NCBI RefSeq assembly: GCF_023053635.1
Contig: NC_086185.1
Span: 12,522,501-12,586,500 of the forward strand
Origin: Elgaria multicarinata webbii
Taxonomy: Eukaryota; Chordata; Lepidosauria; Squamata; Anguidae
Direction of reading: 5' to 3'
DNA: 64,000 bases
Shown: in pieces, positions 31,701-42,351 of the stretch
Numbering within the stretch: the stretch's first letter is position 1
Layout of the letters: each line of letters starts with the position of its first letter
Notes under the pieces: generated by a model
What the model saw: only the letters and a program-made list of their open reading frames with translations
Database searches by the model: none
Told to the model about the DNA's origin: nothing
Made by a program: the position numbers and the translations under genes

Positions 31701-34700
31701 TTCAGTGGGTCTGCCTTCTCACAGCTATTGTCAACCACTATTATTGCTCCTCCTTATCATTGCTACCATCTTCTTGCTTGACGGGCGGGCAGCCATGGAG
31801 CAAGGCAGCAGCGGCATCAACTGCTCCTCCTTTGCACCACCACTGTGGTCTGGATTAGGCAGAGTGTCAGGGGGAACAATTCAATGGGGCTGTTATCCTT
31901 GGGCCCCTGCTGGAGTGTGGGCCCTTGACGGGTGTCCGACCACGCCTACCTTTGATGCTGACCCTGAACTGGAAGATGGTGTAGTGCTTCTGTCACCCTT
32001 TCTTTTAAAATCAAACCTCCTACCACCACCCCAGCTGGATATGACATTGGGGCAGATCCAGGCTTTTAGTTACAGGTCTGCTGCAGCCAATACGTTTATT
32101 GTGAACCCTATCCCCCAAATAACTTCAGCACCTTAGATAGTTCCTTTTGAGTTCTGGCTTGTTCTTACTGAAACCCAGAGTGGATTCACGCCCTCATCTT
32201 ACCCACCCTCACACGAGTTTGCAAGGACAGGATCCAAAACCCAGTTATATCGGGGGTGGCATGGATAGGGGTCAATATGTACTATTTTAATTTTGGTTTG
32301 TTTCATTCTGTCTGCAGGTGCCCCTCCTACCGGAAAAATTGGCAAAATTATTGGTACATGGGGCCCAGATGTGACCATCTTTGGAGTACCTTGGACTTGA
32401 TTTTAGTCACTGTTATCCCAGCAATAACACTTTCTCTCGCAGTCGCAGTCATAATGCAGTGGGTCAACTATTGTAAGAGCAAGCCAGGGAATAGAGGAAA
32501 GCAGAGCAGGTGAGCCATTTGGGGACAGAGGAGAAATTATCTCCATGTCACATAAACTTTTATTAAGGCAGCAATCTTAGGAGCACTTACCAGGTACCCT
32601 TCCCAACCTCTCCAGGTAGGGCTGGGGAAGAGTCCTGTCCTGAGAGCTCAGAGATCCACTGCCAGTCAGCACAGGTTAGAAAAGTGAGAAATGGAGCAAA
32701 ACTGAAACTGACAGATATGTCCATGCCTACATCCACTGCAGTCATGGGCATTAGGGCCATGCAGTGGCTCTGCTTCAGTTCAAAATTTGAAGCAGAGCTC
32801 CGATGAGGTGCTGCTCCACTCCGATTTCAGGAGCTGCCCCGTCACTTCGCTTCGTTGGATTAACCATCAGAGTGCCGCTCTGTTTTCAGATAACCACTCC
32901 ATTGTACTCTATGGAAATTAACAAAGATACTTACATCTCTGTCATTTTTAAGGAGAAAGAGATGAAACTTGGCACCATAATAGCGCTTAAGTATTTTATT
33001 TATTTATTTATTACATTTCTATACCGCCCAATAGCCGAAGCTCTCTGGGCGGTTCACAAAAAGTAGGGCTTTAGCCATGCCAAGTTTGAGACAAATCCGT
33101 TCATGCCTTGATTTTTAGGATTTTTTTTTTAAAAAAAAGTTTGAATAACCGCTCCATTGTAATCTATGAAAAGTAACAAAAATGCTTACATCTCCATCAT
33201 TTTTAAAGATAAAGAGATGAAACTTGGCACCATGAACGTTCATTAGTATCAATGGGAGGGAGGTGTTGTTTTGCTTAGTTTGAAGCACAATCCTATGCAC
33301 GTTTAGACAGGAAAAAAGGTCTACTGGCTGGGACATGTTGGCCATCTTTCTATCTAAAGATGGATTACACCTTCAATTGCCATGCAGGGAGCAATTTTTC
33401 TTTTCTTTTTGAAAGATTTTATTAGTTTTCCAAAACAAATGTAAATAAATAAATAAGGAAATAAATAAATAAATAAATAAAAGGAGAAATACATTGAATT
33501 AAATCTAATTATAGGCAGAGGGTAGTACATTTAACCTCTTTTCATATTTGTTTTCTGCTTTTCTTTATAGACCAAGATATATGTGAAATCCATGGGCTAC
33601 TCTGAATTTTTTGTATAATTCTTTGCTAGAGCGAGGTTATATTTAGTCTCTTTCCCATAATAAAGTGGAGGCTGGTGGCTCCGATTTCAGTGTGCTGTGA
33701 TTGCATTCTAGGTTTCAATCAGAACCTGCCACAACCCTAAAAAAAAAAAAAAAAGCTATCCAAGGAGCTGAACTTAGACTTCTGGCTGGTTCTGACTGAA
33801 ACTCAGAAAGGAATCACAGCCCACCAAAATACGAACCACCAGCTTCCATTGGTGCAATCTTATGCATGTTTAGGCAGGAGGGAAAAAGTCCTACAACTCC
33901 CAGCATCCCTTCAGCCAGCTATCCTGGTTGAGGCTTGCTGGGAATTGTAGGATTTTTCCTGTTTATACATGCGTAAGATGTATCCTATATCTGGTTCCTC
34001 TCTATTTGCCTGGTCAGACCTCATCTTAGACTATTGTATCTAGTTCTGGGCTCTACAATTCAAGAAGGATGCAGACAAGCTGGAGTGTGTTCAGAGGAGG
34101 ACAACCAGGATGATCAGGGGTCTGGAAACAAAGCCCTATGAAGAGAGACTGAAAGAACTGGGCATGTTTAGCCTGGAGAAGAGAAGATTGAGGGGAGACA
34201 TGATAGCACTCTTCAAATATTTAAAAGGTTGTCACACAGAGGAGGGCCAGGATCTCTTCTCGATCATCCCAGAATGCAGGTCACGGAATAACAGGCCCAA
34301 GTTACAGGAAGCCAGATTCCGTCTGGACATCAGGAAAAACTTCCTGACTGTTAGAGCAGTACGACAATGGAACCAGTTACCTAGGGAGGTTGTGGGCTCT
34401 CCCACACTAGAGGCATTCAAGAGGCAGCTGGACAGCCATCTGTCAGGGATGCTTTAGGGTGGATTCCTGCATTGAGCAGGGGGTTGGACTCAATGGCCTT
34501 GTAGGCCCCTTCCAACTCTGCTATTCTATGATTCTATGAAATCCCCCCACCCCCACCCAATCTCTCTTCATTGGGAGTATTCAAAATTTCTAAGAGATTT
34601 CTTTCTTACTTCTTTTTACAAATGACACTTTTTGTCTGACATATTTTCAGTACTCGTGCAAGAGCACAAAGACCTCATGCGCAACGTAACCTAGAACATG

Positions 34701-37700
34701 CACATAAACCGGCGGATAAAGCAAGGCATGTCTCTCAACCCCAAGGAAGAGTGGTAAACAATCACTTTCATGTATTTCTGTTTTGTTATTATGGCTGTGG
34801 ATCATTTTCTCTTTTTTCATGGAAGGGATTTTTAAAGGGATGTTTTGTTTCCACCAGTAGATGGTGGTGTTTAATTTTAGAAATGTCTCAAAATTCTGTC
34901 CAGCATGCATCTAGCTAGTACTTTTCTACTAGTGGAAGCTGGTAGCTCCGTTTTCAGTGCAGCTGTGAATCCATTCTGTGTTTCAGTCCGAACCAGCCAA
35001 AACTCTAAAGGAACTATCCAGGGTGCTGAATCCCATCTCTAAGGAAACTTCGGGAGATATGTGTCTTTTAAGAGAAGGGGTGGGAGAGAAGTTAAAAAAC
35101 ACAAAACCCTGCTCATCCTTAATGTTCATTAATATCTGTATAAAGAAGGACAGTGTTTTGTAGACATTTGGACGTAAGGAAGCGCATAAGGGGAGCTGTG
35201 CTCAGACAGGTCAAAGGCCTATTTAATACAGTAGCCTGTTTTCCACAGTGACTAACCAATTGCTTATGGAAAACCCACAATTTTATTTATTATATTTATT
35301 TCTATCCTGCCTTTTTGCCCAGTGCTGGGCCTCAAGGTGGCCTTACAAAATTTAATATTGATGCATTTAAAACCTATGAATAGAAATATACAAAAGTTTT
35401 AAAATATATTAAATATGTTCCAATATTAAAACATTTAAAACACACGACAATTTTTAAAAGTCCTTGGCATAGGCAGAGGTCCAGATTATTCGCCAAAAGC
35501 CTGCCGGAACAAAGAAATTTTTGCCTGCCTCCAAAAGCACATCAAAGATGGAGCCAGTCTAGTTTCCCTGGGAAGAGAGTTCCAGAGCACTGGAGCAGCC
35601 ACCGAGAAGGCCCTCTCCCACGTTCCCACCAGGCATGCCTGTGATGGTGGTGGGACTGAGAGAAGGGCTTCTCCTGAAGATCTTAAAGCACAAGCAGGCT
35701 CATAAGGGACAACACGGTCTTTCAGCACCTTCCTGATCATGTTCCCCAACAACTGACATATGAAGGCGTACTGGCTCCACCACTGAAGGTACAATACAGC
35801 CATGCCATGATGACTGACAGCCATGGATAGCGTTATCCTCTGCAAATCTGTCTAGACACAATGACGAATTTTGACTGCGTAATGATCTATTTGAAATCAG
35901 TCTTTATTTCACTGTTATTTTCTCATAGTAGGTATAATGTTGGATATATTGACCTGGTTCACATGACACAACAGCCCACCGTGGCTTAGTTTACCCATGG
36001 GAGCTCCTGCATCATGGGCACACATCTTGCCGACGCTCATGGTGTCGTGCAAACCTCGGCATCAGGGATTGCTCAATGATTAGACAACCTTCAAATAACC
36101 CATGGCTTGTTTTAGGGTTAGTTAGGGTTGCCTAACCCTCAAACAACCCTGCTGCCAGGTTTGGCATGATATGACAAGCCAGGGCAAGCCAAGAGCTCAG
36201 CATGACTCAACAGCGGTGAATTAACTCATCGTGGACTGTCCTGATGTGCCAACTGACCCATTGTCTTATCGTTTATCTTTCTTTTGTATTTGGGTGCTGT
36301 AAAGATCATCTCATTTATCAATATTCATAATAAATACTTTAAAATAACAAAAAGCCAATTATTTATGACCCACTTTTGTTTTTTCTGGTATAGGATGATA
36401 GGGCCGCACATCAGTATGAATTCCCCAGAATCCCTCTCCAAAGGCAACCTAATGAACAGCTGCCACAGCATATTGAAGGTTTCAGGTAATGATGCCCTTG
36501 GGTCACACTTTATTCTGCTTTGCCACAATGGGTTGGATCCAGGCTCAGTTAATTGCACTTAGTTCCCCTTGACGTCAGGGAGTGGGATTTCACTTAGCCA
36601 TTGGCTAACGTTAAACATATCGGGGTAATTGCTTACCCAAAAATATAGCAGAGTGCGAAATAGCAGCAGCGTAGAGTCTGGAAATGGTTTCAGCTTGAAT
36701 TTAGGAACAAAAAGAAGCACTCACGGTCTTTGGTCAGTAAAGAAGCTTTACTGACACTAAATAAATTACTTACAGAATAAATGGTCATATATACAGTCCT
36801 TTCACAGTACAGCAACAACGTAGCAGTATAACATCAGCAGTAAGTTCCAGCAGTAAGTTCCAGCAGTAAGTTCCAGCAGTAAGTTCCAGCAGTAAGTTCC
36901 AGCAGTAAGTTCCATCAGTAAGAAGCCATACAACATGGACTTCTTAAATACACTTTTCTCCTTGGCCCAATTAACCAATAGTCTCTTCATCCTGTACATC
37001 TCGTACCGCACGTAGGCCAGGGAAGAATCTGCTTCATACTGGACTTCTCCTGGCAGAGACAATCTGGCCAAGGACATCTTTTTAACTCTTTAGAGTCCTT
37101 TTCCTTCTGTGGGTAAAAACCTAACCACAACACCCTTTCATTTTTAACTACAGAAAAAATACAATTTACATTTCATTACATTTCACCTGTAAGAAATCAA
37201 CTTTACATGTTTACAACAATCCCAACATTGTGTACATTTCTCTGTGTGTTACATTTCCCAGAGACTTATTTATATGTAAGTTTTTCTTTTCTTCTTCTTC
37301 CAAGCACTGTTGAAAAACTTTGTGCTTTGGGGCGTTGAATTACTTTGCAATCTTCCAACTTGCAAACTTTCAGCAATTTTAAAACTTTCTGCTTCTGGCT
37401 TTTTAGGTAATTTCCTTTGGAAACTTTTCTACCTCTACACCAAGGTAACACCTAACTTTCCCCAGAGACTTCAGTTTCATCCCTTCCTGCAGCTTTGGGC
37501 TGAGTTTTCTTGAATGTGGTCTTGGGAACTCCCTGCCACCAGTAGACGAACCACTAGCTCCACAATCATGTACTCTTTTGCTTGCCCCTTTGCATACAGA
37601 CACATGTGTTTGAAAACACCCCCTTTCAGTTTTCGCTGCCTGAAAACACTTTTCTTGCTCTTGTTCAGACAATTTCAACACATCACTGTAACACTCTCAG

Positions 37701-40700
37701 GTTCAGACTTCACATAACATACACTGAATTCATCTGAATACTTTAAAGGTGGAATTCCTTTGTTTTTTCTTTGTGAACGACGAGGTACACTGGCAATTTC
37801 TTCCTCCCTTTCATTTCCCTCCTCCCTTCCACTTTTGGGAGTGGAAACACTCTTCTCAGAGATGTGAGGGCTCTGAGAAGTTAACCCCTGAGTTACTGTT
37901 TTCTCCTGGTTGTTCACGGTTTCTAACAGAACTTGGGAACCTTGAATCCTGTCCCAACCTGCCTCCTGAAAAGTAGCAGACCTAGAAACAACCACCTTCC
38001 CATGACTTAGGGAAAAACGCCAAGATTTGGATTGCATGCCAGAATAACCCACAAAACGTAATTTCACAGACTTGGTTTCACCTTTAGACCTTTTGGACTT
38101 TGGGATATGCACGTATGCCCAAGACCCCCATGTTCTCAAGTGAGACAAATCTGGCTTTGAACCAAAAAGTAAACAGTAAGGCGAACTGCCTGTAACCCTG
38201 CTCCAGGTTCTATTACACAAATAGTTTGCGGTTAAAAATGCTTCTCCCCACAAATCTTGCTCAGCGTTTGCATCAGCCATGAGAGAATCTTTCTTCATTT
38301 GAAGTACTCCAATTCTTCTCTCAATTGACCCATTTTGAAAAGGAGTTTGGGGATCTATTAACCTGTGTGTGATTCCTGTTTTCCTAAACCACTCACAGAA
38401 CCTTCCAGAAACAAACTCACCCCCACGGTCCGACTGCACAGAAATAATGGGCTTGTTAAAGAACTTTTCCGCCCAAGTTTTCCAATCCCTAAAAGTTTCA
38501 AAAGCTTCTGATTTTCGCTTCAGTAAATAACACCAACTAAAGCGTGTGTAATCATCCAGAATTACAAGCACGTAACTGGATCCCCCTTGTGTAGGCGTGA
38601 ATGGCCCTACCAAGTCAATAAACACCAGTTCAAAAGGCTTTTGTGACACCCTGTCACTTTTCCTGCAGATGTTCTGCACCCGGGATTTGTTCTGATGACA
38701 GATTGAACAATCCAAGAAATTTTTACAGTTTCGCAAGCTTAACCCTGTACACACTTGAGGCATGTGACTTAATACTTTAAAACTTGCATGACCTAAACGC
38801 CTGTGCAACTCATGAACACAATTTTTATGGTCTGGCACGTTACCAGTTTGTGCCACCCTTTCTTTACCTGCACCCATGTAAAACAGTCCATTTTTAACAT
38901 GTCCCAGTGCCACATTTTGTCCATCCTTAATCACTTGGCACTCATCCTTCTGAAACGTAACAACGTATCCTTCAGACGTTAGAGCACTAACAGAAAGGAG
39001 ACAAAAATCTAAATCTGGAACATACAGAACCTGTTCACACTCCTTTTGCAGACATGGAACGTAGCAACAGCCAATTCCTTCCACCCTCGACGTTCGTCCA
39101 TCTGCAAGCGTGATTGACTTCACCTTGCTTGGTTCCAACTTCCGAAATGCCTCTGGATTATTAGAAATTGTTCTGGACGACGCAGAATCAATCAGCCAAA
39201 CCTCTTGGGCCTCGTTACACCTCACTGTGGCTGAAACAAATGCATTCGAGCATTCCTTCTCCTCTCCAGCCTGTGTAACTCCCTTCTTCCTCTTTTTACA
39301 GAAGCGTTTGATATGACCCGGCTGTTTGCAAAAATAACACTTTCTTATTGCAACTGCGGTTCTCTCCACACTGTTGCCTTGGAAACACTTATCTCTCTGC
39401 ATTCTTTCTCCGCTGCCAAGGGCTGACTGCTTAACCCTTTCCTGGCAGTTTTCCTCCTTCCTGGAAAGACGCCGTTTCTCTTCTTGGAGCAAACGACCCG
39501 TCAAATAATGAAGAGTGAGTTCATCAGTCTTCATACTTTCCAGACTGGTTGTCAGAACGTCCCAGCTTTGAGGCAACGACCCCAAAATCAGGTAGCACTT
39601 ATGCTCTTCCGTAAAAACGATTCCGACCTCCTGCAACTGGACAAATAGAGATCTCACCTGTTGGAGATGATTTGCCAAACTTCCAGCCTCCTCCAACTTT
39701 AACCGATACAGCTCTCTGGTGAGGCTCAGCCGTGTGCTTGCCGACGCACGCACATAAATCTGTCTCAGCGCATTCCAGCTGTCTCTTGCCGTCTCATCTC
39801 TGTTGATATGGACAATTTGCGAGTCCTCCATACTCAAGACAATGTTTGCTTTGGCCCTTTCATTCTGCTCTTCCCACACTTGTGCTTCTTGAGCAGTCTG
39901 ACCAACCGGCCTCGGGACACTCACGACGTTCCAACATCTGTCCCGCTTCAAAAACATTTCCATCTTGAATGACCACGTTAAGTAATTTCTCTCATTCAGC
40001 CGTTCCACCGGAATACTGGATGCCATCTGAACCTGGGCCATCCTCACCGGCTGGGCTGGAGCGCGACTCACACTGAATACAGACCCGTCTGAGCTCGATG
40101 AACTGCCTGAGCTCGACTCCGTCTTTCCCTCCAGCGTTCCTTTGCTCTCAAGCTTTCCAGCAACCAAAAATTATGCCTTCCAGACTTTCTCTGGGCCCAT
40201 AACCTATCGGGGTAATTGCTTACCCAAAAATATAGCAGAGTGCGAAATAGCAGCAGCGTAGAGTCTGGAAATGGTTTCAGCTTGAATTTAGGAACAAAAA
40301 GAAGCACTCACGGTCTTTGGTCAGTAAAGAAGCTTTACTGACACTAAATAAATTACTTACAGAATAAATGGTCATATATACAGTCCTTTCACAGTACAGC
40401 AACAACGTAGCAGTATAACATCAGCAGTAAGTTCCAGCAGTAAGTTCCAGCAGTAAGTTCCAGCAGTAAGTTCCAGCAGTAAGTTCCAGCAGTAAGTTCC
40501 AGCAGTAAGTTCCATCAGTAAGAAGCCATACAACATGGACTTCTTAAATACACTTTTCTCCTTGGCCCAATTAACCAATAGTCTCTTCATCCTGTACATC
40601 TCGTACCGCACGTAGGCCAGGGAAGAATCTGCTTCATACTGGACTTCTCCTGGCAGAGACAATCTGGCCAAGGACATCTTTTTAACTCTTTAGAGTCCTT

Positions 40701-41782
40701 TTCCTTCTGTGGGTAAAAACCTAACCACAACAAAACATTGGTTTCGATGGGAACCCAGCACAACTATCCTAGACCCAACCCAACGTTTTCTACAAGTAAG
40801 GGGATGTATTGTGTGCACTGTGAAGCAATGATGGAATCTGTGAGATGTTTTCAGACAAGTATGAACACAATGAATTAGGCTGGGGGAATCAGGTGAGATT
40901 CAACTGTCCCCAAGGTGTGATCCGGTTGTCCCCTATGCTGCCTTCTCCCATATGCCCTTGCCCGGGATTTAAGATGATGATGATGATGATGATGACGATG
41001 ATGATTACACTTATATACCACCCCCATAGCCAGGGCACTCTGGGCAGTTTACAGAAATTCTAAAAAATTAAGATAAAAATGAGTATACAAAATTTAAAAT
41101 TCTAAAACACAGAACATACACACATAAAGCATTGAAAGCTGTTAAAAACTAAACATGTGGGCAATGAAGATGTGCCGCTATATGCCTGGGCAAAGAGGAA
41201 AGTCGTAACCTGGCGCCGGAAAGATAGCAGCGTTGGCGCCAGGCGAGCCTCGTCAGGGAGATCATTCCATAGCCTGGGGGCCACCACTGAAAAGGCCCTG
41301 TCCCTCGTTGCCACACTCCGAGCCTCTCTCGGAGTAGGCACCCGGAGAAGGACCTTAGATGTTGAACCTAGTGACCGGGTATATTCACGTCAGGAGAGGC
41401 GTTCCGCCAGGTATTGTGGTCCTTTTTTCAAAACCATCATCTTCAGAGATGCGTTTGGCGGAGACACAGAAGGGTTTACTCCAGTCAGCCACAAGGCTGG
41501 CAACTGTTACCCAGAGGACGTTTTCTTCTGCTGCCCCCAGACTGTGGAATGGCCTGCCGGAGGAGATTCATCAGCTTCATGTTCTCTCTGAGTTTAAGAC
41601 AGTTGTAAAGACTAGTCACTTCCAGCAGGCCTACCCAGATGAATGTTAAACCTAAGAGTTTTAAGATGTTGTGATTGTTATTTTAATATTGTATTGGTTT
41701 TATATGCTGTTTTAACCAGTTTTATGTATTATATTTAATTTAGTGCTGTTCCTTATTTATATTTATTTATAATATAAATAAA

Positions 41783-41821
<39 letters not shown>

Positions 41822-42062
41822 GGCTAAATTCCCCACGGTTACACATAGTTTTAATTGATTTTAAATGTTTGATTGCTTTCAGTTTTTTTATATGTTTTAA
41901 TTTGTTGCCAATTTAATACATTTTTAGCTGTGTAAATTATTTATGTTTATATTGTTCTGACTTTATCTGCACACCACCCTGAGATCCCAGTGATAATAGG
42001 GCAGGATACAAATGTTTTAATAAATAAATAAATATTCCCTGCTGTCCTTTTGCCAGCACAGA

Positions 42063-42108
<46 letters not shown>

Positions 42109-42305
42109 TTGATGATGATGATGATGATTACAGCAGGTCATTGGCATACAAGCAGTTCTGCTGGGTTGGATGCTGTTCTATTTGGTTATTGTGTACTTAA
42201 TTGTGATTTAATGCGTTTGTTGTATTATAATCAAGTTTTATTTATGGTTATAAGCTGCTTTGAGCGGCATTTTTTTGGTAGAAAGGCAAGGTACAAATTA
42301 ATAAT

Positions 42306-42351
<46 letters not shown>

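Larger units (their letters stand above)
36618..40732 (-). mobile_element. Ty1/copia LTR retrotransposon fossil (Pseudoviridae kin)
   Basis: A 4.1-kb element on the minus strand lies in intron 5 of the membrane-protein gene. Its direct long terminal repeats are at 36618-37132 and 40205-40732, and the same 5 bases (AAACA) flank both sides. The body encodes a copia-type gag with a CCHC zinc knuckle, a protease and an integrase with its HHCC finger. Next to the 5' LTR, 40191-40204 equals the anticodon arm of initiator-Met tRNA, as for the half-tRNA primer of Drosophila copia. It looks broken, with at least one break. The two LTRs are almost identical, so the insertion is young. Confidence 0.92.

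Noticed and set aside
31582-32136. 184-codon plus-strand frame between exons 2 and 3 of the membrane-protein gene
   Set aside because: Composition looks like untranslated repeat, and overlapping frames are equally open. It ends in a MITE-like stretch (CTGAAACCCAGAGTGGATTC). No splice sites fit.
41947-42147. Poly-His / poly-Met frames
   Set aside because: Simple translation of the (GAT)n microsatellite.
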